From assembly GCA_052161645.1 (NCBI GenBank), contig CP197414.1: a stretch of DNA of 64,000 nucleotides; one strand, written 5' to 3'. The stretch is from Laterigemmans sp052161645 (lineage in GTDB: Bacteria > Planctomycetota > Planctomycetia > Pirellulales > Pirellulaceae). Under the pieces are notes generated by a model. It saw only the letters and a list, made by a program, of their open reading frames with translations, did not search any database and was not told where the DNA came from. Shown here piece after piece: positions 16,924-26,466 of the stretch (the stretch's first letter is position 1; the number at the start of each line of letters is the position of its first letter). Both the position numbers and the translations under genes were made by a program.

Positions 16924-17786
16924 TCGCCCATTTGCACCAGCATATTTGCCCCAGAAGGCACGATCTCTAGCGTGGCGTTTGACTTCAGCAATTGCTCGGT
17001 TTCCATTACCTCGATCACCGTCTGCAAAATTTCTTCGTCCTGGCTGGCGATTTCATTCAGCGCACGGCCCACCACGTCGGGACGCGTGGCTGAGGCTTCG
17101 GCCATCTTTTGTGAAACCTTGTAAGCCGTTTCGCTGCAGATCAGCCCGACGCGGTTATCGCCATCCTGCTTCATGGCGCTGGTCACTTGCACCAATCGCT
17201 TAACGACTTTATCGGTAATGTTCTTGACCATCTGCTGGTCGGTGAAGAAAACCTTCCGAATGTAGACCGAGCCCAATCGATAACCCCATTTTTCGGACAA
17301 CGGCGAAACCGCTTTGCGGACGCTGCGACTGAGGCTGTGGCGATCCTCGAGCATTTTGTCCATTTCCAGGTTGCTCAACGTCGATATCGTGGAACTGGCC
17401 ACGTTGGCTTGCAATGAGCCTTCGGGGTTGGCGTTAACAAATAGGTAGGAAACAGGGTCGATGACTTGCATCTCGTACCAGATTCCCACACCCATCGGCG
17501 TGCCTTCCTCGGAGTTCACCATTTGGCCTCGCAAATAGTGTTGGCGAAGCGAAGTGTCGACATGCTGACATTTACCAAAGATTGGTAACAATAGTGCTCT
17601 CGGTCCAAACAACAGCAGCGGGAAGTGCAGTCCCGGTTCGTCGATCGTGCCCAATACTTTGCCAAACAGGGTGAAGACTTGTGCTTGGGCCTCTCGGACA
17701 ATCGTGTAAAGTCCAAACGCCTGTGCCGTCATCATCAGCAGGGGAATCAGGAACAGGCCGACCAGGAAAGTAAAAAAGTAGAGCAT
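16899..17786 (-). CDS. SPFH/Band 7 (prohibitin-like) membrane protein
   Basis: A 295-aa protein with one N-terminal membrane segment (residues 2-25) followed by an SPFH domain (about 25-200) and a C-terminal helical region. SPFH proteins assemble into large membrane rings that organise microdomains or restrain proteases such as FtsH. It lies 65 bp downstream of a second SPFH gene on the same strand, so the pair probably forms a hetero-oligomer as HflK/HflC do, although I do not see enough identity to use those names. The 3' end overlaps the receiver gene by 25 bp. Confidence 0.85.
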   Translation of the reverse strand: MLYFFTFLVGLFLIPLLMMTAQAFGLYTIVREAQAQVFTLFGKVLGTIDEPGLHFPLLLFGPRALLLPIFGKCQHVDTSLRQHYLRGQMVNSEEGTPMGVGIWYEMQVIDPVSYLFVNANPEGSLQANVASSTISTLSNLEMDKMLEDRHSLSRSVRKAVSPLSEKWGYRLGSVYIRKVFFTDQQMVKNITDKVVKRLVQVTSAMKQDGDNRVGLICSETAYKVSQKMAEASATRPDVVGRALNEIASQDEEILQTVIEVMETEQLLKSNATLEIVPSGANMLVQMGDQSSAAQP

Positions 17787-17851
17787 CGCGGTGAGCTACC
17801 AAAGTGTGAGACGGGAGCGGTGATTGTGCGTTAGGAATTGGGCAGGCAGCG

Positions 17852-18865
17852 TTAACTTGTTAGCTGTGAGTTTGATGTGATGATCCGCTGGGTGCGTTTG
17901 AGTAGCGGGATTCGCATGTTCCTTATATAGCCGGCTAAGGCTTTGGATCCACCTTCCGTTTTGATCTTGCTTAACGTGGCGGCCAGTTCTCGCAGCGGCG
18001 CCACTTCGGCTTGGGCGTTGTTCATGGCAATTTCCACCGCCCGAGCACTCATCGTGATCTGCTGTTCGGAATCTGCGTACGCGGTGCTGATGTCGGCGGC
18101 GACTTGGTTGCGAGTACTATTGATTGCCGAAAGCGCGCGGTCGACTTCCGCTGGCGGGTCGATGGTGGTGATCAGGGCCGCGTCGAGTTCCACTCCATAG
18201 CGGGCTGCCGTGGTGGCACATTGCTGCTCCATGTACATGTTGAGCGTCGGTAGGTTTTTTCGCAGATCATTGATGGAGACGCCTTCGGTTAACTCCACAG
18301 TGCTATCCGCCGCATCGCTCGGTTCGCTGGCGGGATCTTGTTGGGTCAGCAGGCTGGCTCCGCGGGGATCGGTGAAGGTGGCGATCCGTTCGCGAAGAAT
18401 TGCGATGAAATAGCCCATTACATGTTCCAGTGGACTGCGGACCCCGAAGAAATAGGCGTAGAGGTTGTTCTCGCTGACACGAAAGCGAATTTGTCCGTTG
18501 ACGCCAGTGGTGAGATTGTCCTTGGTAACCGCTTCAATGGTCGATTGGTCCTTGGTCGGATCCCAGACTAGGTTGACAGATTGAGTCGCCACGCTGACGC
18601 GATAAACGCGTTGCCAGGGCCATTTGAAATAGGGGCCGCCGGGTGGGATGACGCGAATGCTCGGATAGTTGTAGCGTTCTTTTTCTTCGCCGACCAATTT
18701 GTCGGGACCGCTGACTTCGGCCATGTCGACCTGTAAACGCTCGGCTCGTCCAAAGGATGTCAAAACAGCACGTTGGTCAGGTCGGACGACGTAGAATCCG
18801 GTGATTAAGACCCGAACAATCGCATAAAGCAAAATGCCGACGAAAAAAGCAGCGATGTAAAGCAT
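17852..18865 (-). CDS. SPFH/Band 7 membrane protein (HflK-like)
   Basis: A 337-aa protein with a hydrophobic N-terminal anchor (residues 1-25), then the SPFH start GFYVVRPDQRAVLTSFGRAE, a proline-rich segment (IPPGGPYFKWPWQ) and a long alpha-helical region rich in Ala, Gln and Glu (about 215-315). Compared with standard HflK it has an insertion near residues 45-65 (VSGPDKLVGEEKERYNYPS) and another acidic one around 170-190. First gene of a two-gene SPFH unit. Whether it acts on FtsH cannot be told; ftsH is not in the window. Confidence 0.86.
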   Translation of the reverse strand: MLYIAAFFVGILLYAIVRVLITGFYVVRPDQRAVLTSFGRAERLQVDMAEVSGPDKLVGEEKERYNYPSIRVIPPGGPYFKWPWQRVYRVSVATQSVNLVWDPTKDQSTIEAVTKDNLTTGVNGQIRFRVSENNLYAYFFGVRSPLEHVMGYFIAILRERIATFTDPRGASLLTQQDPASEPSDAADSTVELTEGVSINDLRKNLPTLNMYMEQQCATTAARYGVELDAALITTIDPPAEVDRALSAINSTRNQVAADISTAYADSEQQITMSARAVEIAMNNAQAEVAPLRELAATLSKIKTEGGSKALAGYIRNMRIPLLKRTQRIITSNSQLTS

Positions 18866-19061
18866 CTGAAGGGGGCCAAGCGGGGAATAAGGACGGGCAA
18901 AGAGTTGACGTCGTTATTCTTTAGGCCAGGAACGCGCCGGAGGGGGGCGCACTAACTTTACAGAAATTCCGACCGTCACTGGGCCAACACTAGCTTATTG
19001 GCAAGTTGATTGGCGGGGACGGTCGAAATCTTATCAGTGAACCCTAGCAGCGGAAAGCGAC

Positions 19062-22001
19062 TCAGCTGCGATTATCATCATCGTCGTCGTCATCAGCATA
19101 TCCAAAACTGCTGGGTGGGGAGCCCGAGTAGTACTGTGCTGGGCTCGGCGACGGCGTCAGCTGGTCTGCTTGAGGCCCTTCGCCTTCTCCTTCGATCTCG
19201 GTGTCAGGCTCGGGTTCGGCAGTGGGATCGCCTTGGCGATTCAGTATGTTGATGATGATCAAGGCGTCAATCGGCGTAACTCGGCCATCGCCATTGACAT
19301 CAATGAAACGCGGGACTTCAGGTTCGTAAGAGATCGGTTCGGTTAAAATGCGTGGACCAAGCGTGTTCAGTGAGTTGATAATGATCAAAGCATCAATTGG
19401 ATTCGTGGTGCCGTTATTATCGACGTCGGTGGGGTCCTCGGGGTTGGTCCAAGGAGATTCATTGGCCAATACGGTCAATAAGAAATCTTTTGAGAAAGCT
19501 GCCCCGTTTTGCTCCGTGGCGGTGATGGTGACCAAAATCTCGGCTTGGTCGGAGCGACGCACAAAAACACCTTCGCGCAGTTTCAATTGGTCGTCGATGA
19601 TTTCAAAGCGAGTATCGTTGACTGCCAAGACGTGCATTTCATCGGAGTCTTCGTCGATCACGCTGATCGCACCGACGGTATAACCGGAAGCCATTTCAGG
19701 CAGCTGTGTGCCACTGAGTAAGATGTCGCTGACGGGATCGTTTGCATCCGTCACGGTGACATCGACGGAGCGGCTGAAAACGGTCTGCCCTGCCCCGTCC
19801 TGGATCGAGATTGGGACCACGATCACCGTTTCGACTTGTTCATGATTGAGGGCGATCCCTTCAGCCAACTTGAGCAAGCGATCTTGAATCACGAAACGTG
19901 GATCATCGGTGACCAGCACATAGTCGCTAGTTGAATCGGGGTCGACAATGGTCAGTTCGGTGACTTCCGCACCAGCCTGATTTTCCACCACTTCGGCGGC
20001 GTGGGGGAGAATGTCGGTTGGTGGTTCGTCGACATCAAGCACCAGTAGTTGGGCAGCGAAGAATTGGCTGTCGAGCTCGTTCTCGGGATTGATAACGTGA
20101 ATCGTCACACCGACTGAGGGCTCAGTTTCGTAGTCAAAACTGGCTCCCTCCAGCACAATCACGTCGTAGTCGGCCCAAGGCTCGGTTGGCAACGCCACGC
20201 CGAAACGCGGGTCGCTGATCAGAATCTCGTAAATGCGGCCGTCGACCTGCTCCACCTCGATCGTGCCGATGTTCAGCGGGCCGGTGATGGTTTCCGGAAA
20301 TTCCGGAACGTTGATATTGATGCCGCGAACTGGGTCATCGACCGGTAACACATCCACGGTGACTGTCACCACTCCGGTGTCATCACGACCGTCGGTCACG
20401 AGAATCTGGAAGCTGTCGGTGCCAAAAAAGTCGGCGTCCGGGACATATGAGAGTGAACCATCGGGACGCACGATCGCGTGCCCGTGCATGGCTTGGCTGA
20501 TTTGCAAGGTCAAGTAAGTATCGAGCTCCGGGTTGGGCACAGGGGCCATGATGCCGGGAGCGGTGAGCTGGATGGTGTGATCTTCCAGCACTTGGAGTTG
20601 GGGCTCTGCGGGGAATGCCGGCGTCAGATTGTCGTCATGAATCAACATTCCGAACAGCAAGTCTTTGGAGGCGGCATCGGTGGAAGTCAGACTGACGCGG
20701 TGCGCGTCAGGTTGGTCGATACGCACTTGAGAAATATCACCCGGTCGTCGAATCAAGACGCGGTTGCCGCCATCGGCCAGGGCAATATCAGCGGCCACGC
20801 CAGCTGCCGCGGCGAGGGGTAGCTCCACCAATGTCTCGCCCATGCGGATATCAAAGATGCTCAGCATGTTATCGTCGAGCATGCTGAACAGCAGCTCGCG
20901 GTGACCATCGAGCGTCACTGGGCCAGGCAGGTCATCGAGTGAGTATAGGGTGGCGTACTGGTTGGCCGCATCGATCACTTTGACTTCACCCGCTTGTCCG
21001 CGAGCGACAATCAGGCCAGCTTGATCGTTAAACGCCAAAATTTGATCGATATCTGTCAAAATATGATCGGAATCTGGCACAATCGCTTCGGTGATGGTGC
21101 TCCACATGGCGACTTGCGTGCCGTTGCCCGCAGGTTGCGACACCAGGATGATGGGGCTGCTGTCGTTGGCCCATAGCGATGCGGCCGCATCGACTTGCAC
21201 CGTCGTCGCGGTGAGTCTCCAGGAGACTGCTTCGGCATCAAATTGAATGCTGTGCAGCGGAACGCTGACGCCCGCTTCGGCCGCGGGAAGCAACAAACCG
21301 GCTCCCTCAGTGTTAATCGCCACATCGGCGCCGTAGGGTGGGGCTTCCTCCCCATCTTCAAATAAAGGCGTGATGCTGCTGTTGGAAAACGAGGCCAGCA
21401 TGACTGGGGAAGCGGGTTCGCCATCGCCACTGGCAGACAGTAACACCACGACCATGCCTTCGCCGAGCGACTGGAACTCGACGATTTCTCGCTCGAATGT
21501 CAGCGACCTCGTAGCAGCGGTTTCTAGGTTGACTTCTGTCAGCACCGCACCAGCCGCCGTGTAGGAGCGTAGCAGCGGGTCGCCGGCCAAGCCCACCAAA
21601 GCGGCTTGTCCGTCACTGAATGGATCGACGATGGTGACGTCGGTAATTTGCTCAGCTAAAAACGGTGTGTTCTGAGACTGCGACGTTGTGCCGTTGAATA
21701 GTCGGACGGTGTAGTCGCCGGGTTCTAAGTCGTTAAAAGCAAAACGACCGTCATCGCCGGTAAGCTGAACTGGTTCCCCGTAGTTGACTTCGCCGTCATC
21801 GTTTAAATCGATAAACACGACTCGCTGGGCGAGTCCGATTTCCGTTTCATCCCGATGAAACGAATCGTTCGCATCGTGAAAAACTTCTCCGGTCAAGCTG
21901 GCCAACACGCGTCGTTGCCCCAAAAGCTCAAACTGGAGCAAGCGACGGCCACCCTTGCTGGTGGCACTTCGTAATCGTTTGAGGTGACCGTGTTTGGCCA
22001 T
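19062..22001 (-). CDS. Large secreted dockerin type I protein with SdrD_B-like and cadherin-like domains
   Basis: A 979-aa surface or secreted protein. The N-terminus is basic and then has FELLGQRRVLASL, a form of the planctomycete pattern found at the start of giant exported proteins. Residues about 36-110 form a Cna-B/SdrD_B-like domain (LTGEVFHDAND ... LEPGDYTVRLF). The middle looks like a beta-propeller or Ig-like array, with a tandem cadherin-like block (DGSLSYVPDADFFGTDSFQ). Near the C-terminus two dockerin repeats carry calcium loops: DVDNNGTTNPIDAL and DVNGDGRVTPIDAL. After them comes an acidic tail ending in seven Asp. No cohesin is visible in the window. Function unknown; adhesion or wall assembly is plausible. 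Confidence 0.85.
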   Translation of the reverse strand: MAKHGHLKRLRSATSKGGRRLLQFELLGQRRVLASLTGEVFHDANDSFHRDETEIGLAQRVVFIDLNDDGEVNYGEPVQLTGDDGRFAFNDLEPGDYTVRLFNGTTSQSQNTPFLAEQITDVTIVDPFSDGQAALVGLAGDPLLRSYTAAGAVLTEVNLETAATRSLTFEREIVEFQSLGEGMVVVLLSASGDGEPASPVMLASFSNSSITPLFEDGEEAPPYGADVAINTEGAGLLLPAAEAGVSVPLHSIQFDAEAVSWRLTATTVQVDAAASLWANDSSPIILVSQPAGNGTQVAMWSTITEAIVPDSDHILTDIDQILAFNDQAGLIVARGQAGEVKVIDAANQYATLYSLDDLPGPVTLDGHRELLFSMLDDNMLSIFDIRMGETLVELPLAAAAGVAADIALADGGNRVLIRRPGDISQVRIDQPDAHRVSLTSTDAASKDLLFGMLIHDDNLTPAFPAEPQLQVLEDHTIQLTAPGIMAPVPNPELDTYLTLQISQAMHGHAIVRPDGSLSYVPDADFFGTDSFQILVTDGRDDTGVVTVTVDVLPVDDPVRGININVPEFPETITGPLNIGTIEVEQVDGRIYEILISDPRFGVALPTEPWADYDVIVLEGASFDYETEPSVGVTIHVINPENELDSQFFAAQLLVLDVDEPPTDILPHAAEVVENQAGAEVTELTIVDPDSTSDYVLVTDDPRFVIQDRLLKLAEGIALNHEQVETVIVVPISIQDGAGQTVFSRSVDVTVTDANDPVSDILLSGTQLPEMASGYTVGAISVIDEDSDEMHVLAVNDTRFEIIDDQLKLREGVFVRRSDQAEILVTITATEQNGAAFSKDFLLTVLANESPWTNPEDPTDVDNNGTTNPIDALIIINSLNTLGPRILTEPISYEPEVPRFIDVNGDGRVTPIDALIIINILNRQGDPTAEPEPDTEIEGEGEGPQADQLTPSPSPAQYYSGSPPSSFGYADDDDDDDNRS

Positions 22002-22387
22002 AATTGAACAGAAGAATAGAGGTGAATCGTGAGGACGCAGTTCACTAATTTACTGCACCTGTTCGGGGGTTGGAAGTCTTTTGCGCTGCGAAAGTTCCCT
22101 ACTTTGGCCTCGGAATCTCTACATTTCGCCGCTCGCAACTGTGATTTTCCGACCAAATTCGCTTGAGCCGAGATTGACAGCGAGAAATGCTCGACAGTTG
22201 CGTTGCGTTCCCCCATAATGAAACGCGGGCCGAATACTAAAATACACTCCTATTGACTGTCAGCGACGAAAAAAACTTTTCCGCACCAAGCTTGGTTTTT
22301 TCCTTCTGGTGTCTGGCGGGGTTTTTCTGTTGATATTTATTTGTTTTCCAAGCCGCTTCGTTTCTCTTCCGCTTCTCAAAGGCTGTC
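22002..22387. other. Divergent promoter region of two surface-protein genes
   Basis: 386 bp without a gene, separating the 979-aa dockerin protein (minus) from the Gly-rich lipoprotein (plus). The half next to the lipoprotein gene is T-rich with a short AAAGG stretch before the ATG. I see no RNA gene or repeat. Confidence 0.5.
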
Positions 22388-24811
22388 ATGATGCAAATCC
22401 GCCAACGCCAATTCTTGAAAAGGCGATTCTTGTGGACTGGGCTGCTGGCTACCGGTCTTACGACTTGGGTGGTCGGATGCGGTGATTCCTCCGAACCGGT
22501 GGCCGATGCCACTCCTGCTCCCACCTCAGCCGGTCCCACGGCACCGGTTACCGCTTCGCCCGGCGGTGGCGGTGATAGTAGTAGTAGTGATAGCAGCGGT
22601 AGTGATGGCAGTGGTGCTGGCGAGAGTTCCAGTGGTGGACCGCCCAGCGGCGGAGCTAGCTCGTCTGGCGGCCCCAGCGGTGGCGGGCATGGCGGAGGTG
22701 CGGATAGCGGCGGAGGATTTACTAACAGCGGCGGCGGAGGTGCTAACAGCGGCGGCGGGCCAAGCGGCGGCGGGCATGGTAGTCCGGGTGCCGGGATGGC
22801 CAACAGCGGCGGCGGGATGGCCAACAGCGGTGGCGGCTTGCCGACTCCCGTCGGGATGAGCTCTCCAGGTGGTGGCGGTCATGGTTCGGAAACCGGCGGT
22901 GCTTCTTCAGGCGGGAGTCCGTACGGCGAGGGCTACGACACTGGTTTCGGCAGTGGTGCTAACAGCGGCGGCATGGCTGGCATGAGCGGTATGGGTGGCA
23001 CTGGTTACACCGGTGGCATGCCAGCGCCCAACGGCGGCGGGTCGAATGCGATGGGCGGGGGAGCACCCGACTTTAGTTCGTTGCTCAGTGGAGAAGCGCT
23101 CAACTCGGATTCGTTTGCCCAAGCATTGCAGGGGTTCGACACGGAATCGCTACAAACGTTTCCCAAAGATTATGGAACACAAGCTGAGCTGGCTTTCCAG
23201 CAAGGCTACGAGGACCTCTCCTATAAGCTGTTGCTGGCTCATCTCGCTTTAGAGCCCGACTTGGCCGACCAGGCTTACGGCCAAGTCAAAAGCAGTCGTG
23301 CTTTAAAGCGACCTGCTTGGCATCTGCGTTGGGGAATGGCAATTTCGCTACGCACCGACGAGGGATTTGATGGCGAAATTGATCCCATCACTTCCGAAAC
23401 CCGCGGCACCCCAGGGGGCGGTGGCGGCGGCACCTCGGGTGGTTCGACCGCTTTGGGACTTCCAGGCGTTCCGCCGGGCTACCCCGGTGCTGGCAATTCC
23501 GCACCGAGCGGTGGTGACATCGGAGCGGGAAACGACGTGCGAGATATTCCTAAGGTGCTCGGATTGTTCGCGGAAGTCACCGGGGAGATGTTTGATCAAC
23601 GGTTTGGAAACGGCGATTACGGCGACGTGTTTGCTTCCTTGGCCCGCCCTGTCAAACCGGCTGCCGCCCGAGCTGGTGGCGGCATGGCTGGCGGTGGAGC
23701 CGCTTTGGGCCCTGCTGGTTTCGGCCCCGCTGGGATGTCTTCCGGTGGCCCCGGCGGTGAAGCGGGCGTTGACTCCGGGCCGGGTGCGGCAGGTATGTCG
23801 TCTGGACCGGGCGGTTTGAGCGGCATCGGTGCTGGGTATCCAGGCATGGGGCCCGCTTCCGGCGGAGGTCAAGAAGGCGGGATGCCTCCCGGCTATCCCA
23901 ACATGCCGGATGGCTATCCAGGCATGGAGGGCGGAATGCCGGGCGGAATGAATCAAGGTCGGCCCCGCGGAGGAAACGCAATCTCGGAGCTCAACGCGCT
24001 GCCGAAAAAACATCCCCAGTGGCGTCCCGGAATGGTTTATCTTGGCCAACTCAGCTACCAAGATGCCGTAGCCAGAGCAAACGATTCGGGCTTGGACTTT
24101 TTGCTGCTGTTCGATGTCAAAGTGACCGAACGCCGAGAAGAAGTCGAAAACACCACTCGGGTCCGCGTCATCAACGTCGCAAATCCGGACAAGGTGATGG
24201 GGGGCAGCAAGAAACTTTCCAACACCGAAGTTAAGAATCGCAACTCCAATGGCAAAGCAGAACCTCGCGACATGGTCGTCGATGTGCTGAAGCCACTCTT
24301 CGATGCCATCGATCGCGAGGTAAAGCTGGCTCCCTTCCCACGTTTGACCGCCGAGCAGGCGCGATCCCGGGTTGGCCAGTTGCTCTCCTCGAATATCTCC
24401 GAGGTGCGGTTGTTGGCCGAAGTGCAACTCTATCGCAGTCAGGGCCTCTTGACCGATGACGATGTGCTGGTTGCTTCCGAACTGGTCTGGGGAGACGATG
24501 GCTTGCGGTTGATGGCTGGCAGCGACTCAGTACAACGCGAAGCGGCCAATGACATCCAACGACGGCTGACCGCTTACGCAGAAATTGGCATGGCCGATCC
24601 CAACGGCGGAGCAGGAGCGGGCCCGGCCGGGCCTGGTGGTTTTGGCGGCGCGGCGGGCGCGTTTGGTGGCTCCGGGATGGGTGGCAACCCCGGCGGTGGC
24701 AACATGCCGAACGCACCCTCACTCGCGCCAGGGTTTGGTGACGCCAACTCGGGCGGCGCCAATAGCGGTGGCGGTGGAGCTGGCGTTAGTCCGCCGATGC
24801 TCGACCTCTAA
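22388..24811 (+). CDS. Glycine/serine-rich lipoprotein with conserved C-terminal region, unknown function
   Basis: An 807-aa protein. Residues 1-35 look like a lipoprotein signal: basic start, hydrophobic stretch, then VVGC, so it should be lipid-anchored. Residues about 55-240 are low-complexity Gly, Ser, Asn with NSGGG and PSGGG repeats. Globular segments follow at about 245-330 and 380-420, another Gly/Pro/Met-rich linker to about 535, and a folded region at about 535-730 (HPQWRPGMVYLGQLSYQD; LLLFDVKVTERREEVENTTR; PFPRLTAEQARSRVGQLL). The tail returns to GANSGGG. I do not recognise the folded regions. It is divergent from the dockerin protein. A proline-rich frame on the other strand (22237-22824) is only its shadow. 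Confidence 0.8.
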   Translation: MMQIRQRQFLKRRFLWTGLLATGLTTWVVGCGDSSEPVADATPAPTSAGPTAPVTASPGGGGDSSSSDSSGSDGSGAGESSSGGPPSGGASSSGGPSGGGHGGGADSGGGFTNSGGGGANSGGGPSGGGHGSPGAGMANSGGGMANSGGGLPTPVGMSSPGGGGHGSETGGASSGGSPYGEGYDTGFGSGANSGGMAGMSGMGGTGYTGGMPAPNGGGSNAMGGGAPDFSSLLSGEALNSDSFAQALQGFDTESLQTFPKDYGTQAELAFQQGYEDLSYKLLLAHLALEPDLADQAYGQVKSSRALKRPAWHLRWGMAISLRTDEGFDGEIDPITSETRGTPGGGGGGTSGGSTALGLPGVPPGYPGAGNSAPSGGDIGAGNDVRDIPKVLGLFAEVTGEMFDQRFGNGDYGDVFASLARPVKPAAARAGGGMAGGGAALGPAGFGPAGMSSGGPGGEAGVDSGPGAAGMSSGPGGLSGIGAGYPGMGPASGGGQEGGMPPGYPNMPDGYPGMEGGMPGGMNQGRPRGGNAISELNALPKKHPQWRPGMVYLGQLSYQDAVARANDSGLDFLLLFDVKVTERREEVENTTRVRVINVANPDKVMGGSKKLSNTEVKNRNSNGKAEPRDMVVDVLKPLFDAIDREVKLAPFPRLTAEQARSRVGQLLSSNISEVRLLAEVQLYRSQGLLTDDDVLVASELVWGDDGLRLMAGSDSVQREAANDIQRRLTAYAEIGMADPNGGAGAGPAGPGGFGGAAGAFGGSGMGGNPGGGNMPNAPSLAPGFGDANSGGANSGGGGAGVSPPMLDL

Positions 24812-24837
24812 AGGCGACGCCTGCTCGAAAGTTGAAA

Positions 24838-24870
24838 GTAGTTGCCGGCGGAATCACCACCGGCAACTAC
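24838..24870. terminator. Hairpin between convergent genes
   Basis: GTAGTTGCCGG (24838-24848) and CCGGCAACTAC (24860-24870) are perfect inverted copies around an 11-base loop. The stem lies 27 bp after the lipoprotein stop and 19 bp before the end of the convergent DUF1207 gene. There is no T-run, so a bidirectional terminator or mRNA 3'-end stabiliser is an inference. Confidence 0.6.
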
Positions 24871-24888
24871 CGTGTGGCTATGAGGTGG

Positions 24889-26172
24889 CTAAAAGTCGTA
24901 CCACAGGCCAACACCGAACATCTCTTCGTGAAAATCGGTGAAGGAAAACTGATTGCTTTTGCCATTAAAGTATTGGAAACCAGTTCGCAGCAAACCGGTG
25001 TCGTACGCACTGCGCCACGCCCACCCGATCTGAACCGTCACCGAACCACCAAAGTCGACTTCTTCACGCAAGCGACCGTGAATTGCGTAAAACGGGGCGC
25101 CTCGCACGCCTGTGGCGTAACGGGGTGCTTCCTCGATGCCGAACAGAAACTCCCATGGTTCGCTAACGTCGGAGTAAAACGCCCATCCCGCTTCGCCATA
25201 CACCCGAGTACTTTCGTCGAGCCAATATGCGGCGGCAATGAAGAGCACGTCGCGGCTGTAGTTGAGTCGCTCAAAAGTGGGGTTGCGGATCATGAACTCG
25301 TCTCCCAAATGGGAGCTCAAGTGGTAGTAACCAAAGCGAGTTTGAAAGCGTCCGAAGGAAAGCGAGATTGGTACGCCTGCACGAAAGTCGACGCTCCGCA
25401 CGTCGTATTCGTTGTCCGTGTCGAGTCGCACTTGAGCCGCTCCCTCGAAGTCCGCTTGGATGCCTCGACGAAAAATGCCCTGGGTGCCATTGACGTAACG
25501 GAAGATCCCAAAACGACCACCTAACGTGGCATCTAACAGCGTCCCATCATTCGTTGCGTCCAATATCTGCCCCGCCAGCCGCGAAGCTTTGGTGTCGGCG
25601 AGATAGAAAGGATAGAGCGACTCACGCGGCAAAAATTCCCAGTGGTAATAATCGGCAGCGTCAACCGCCCGGGCAACGCTTAAGGGTTGCTCGGACCAGC
25701 CATCCAAACCGCTGCTGTCCAAACCGCTGCCAAGCTGCCGGGAATCGAGATCAGTAAAGCGGTTCTCCAGGCCTTCATCAAACGACGAACTCAGTGGGGC
25801 GGAGGAATCGCTGATGATCAGCGACTCGCCAACGTAAGCCGCCGCCTCGTTGGCATCGTCAGCCAAGGCTGCTGAACTAAGGCCCCAATCACCAGCCCCA
25901 GTGATGCTGGCCCAAGCAACGCCGGCCATGCAGATCAGCCGAGCGAGTCGCGAGCAGCCGCGGCGAATGTCTCTGCTTAATCGCCCAGCCTCAAATCGCC
26001 CAGCCTCGGGCCAGGCGATGCCGTGATCGATCGAGTGCAAAAGATCTGGTCCGATTCGATTTGGACTGGATACCGCCGAGGGGGAGGCGGCTCCAATGCT
26101 ATCTTGATTTTCTGAAATTGTTGCCATGGCGGGCCCACGGTTGGTAATGGTTTCGGGATGTGCATCGTTCAT
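24889..26172 (-). CDS. DUF1207 domain protein, probable outer-membrane beta-structure protein
   Basis: A 427-aa protein whose C-terminal part (about 155-427) matches the planctomycete DUF1207 family as I know it (WEFLPRESLYPFYLADTKASR; GRFGIFRY; QADFEGAAQVRLD; GYYHLSSHLGDEF) and ends in an aromatic residue (LWYDF), as outer-membrane barrels do. Alternating hydrophobic strands support beta structure. A possible signal segment (LARLICMAGVAWASITGAG) lies at about residues 55-75, so either the N-terminus is extended or the true start is internal. Role unknown; it may be a surface barrel. Confidence 0.75.
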   Translation of the reverse strand: MNDAHPETITNRGPAMATISENQDSIGAASPSAVSSPNRIGPDLLHSIDHGIAWPEAGRFEAGRLSRDIRRGCSRLARLICMAGVAWASITGAGDWGLSSAALADDANEAAAYVGESLIISDSSAPLSSSFDEGLENRFTDLDSRQLGSGLDSSGLDGWSEQPLSVARAVDAADYYHWEFLPRESLYPFYLADTKASRLAGQILDATNDGTLLDATLGGRFGIFRYVNGTQGIFRRGIQADFEGAAQVRLDTDNEYDVRSVDFRAGVPISLSFGRFQTRFGYYHLSSHLGDEFMIRNPTFERLNYSRDVLFIAAAYWLDESTRVYGEAGWAFYSDVSEPWEFLFGIEEAPRYATGVRGAPFYAIHGRLREEVDFGGSVTVQIGWAWRSAYDTGLLRTGFQYFNGKSNQFSFTDFHEEMFGVGLWYDF

Positions 26173-26466
26173 CGGACAGAACGGCTCGCCAAGTCGCGAG
26201 ATGTTACTGGGCGTCTCGCAAGTGTTTTAATAATGCCAACCGAACTAATCGCTACAGTTTCTCAGTGGGTGAAGTTTCACACATCTTTTCCCCAGTCCCC
26301 CAAGGCTTTCCGAATAGTCAGGGAGGTCCCGACCGCTATCGGATCACCCGTGATTCAGCGATATCGTTCAGGAATCTGGGGACAGGACTTTCGGCTCGCC
26401 GAGAGCCTCGTTAGGTTCAAGGTATGGCCCCACTCCGGAACCTCATCACAGGAAGTTAGACGCCCC

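Noticed and set aside
22237..22824. Proline-rich 195-codon minus-strand frame
   Set aside because: Complement of the Gly-rich repeats of the lipoprotein gene; GGN codons read as CCN on the other strand.
23348..24427. 359-codon minus-strand frame
   Set aside because: Antisense to the lipoprotein gene, which has a signal peptide and start.
24832..25524. 230-codon plus-strand frame
   Set aside because: Antisense to the DUF1207 gene.
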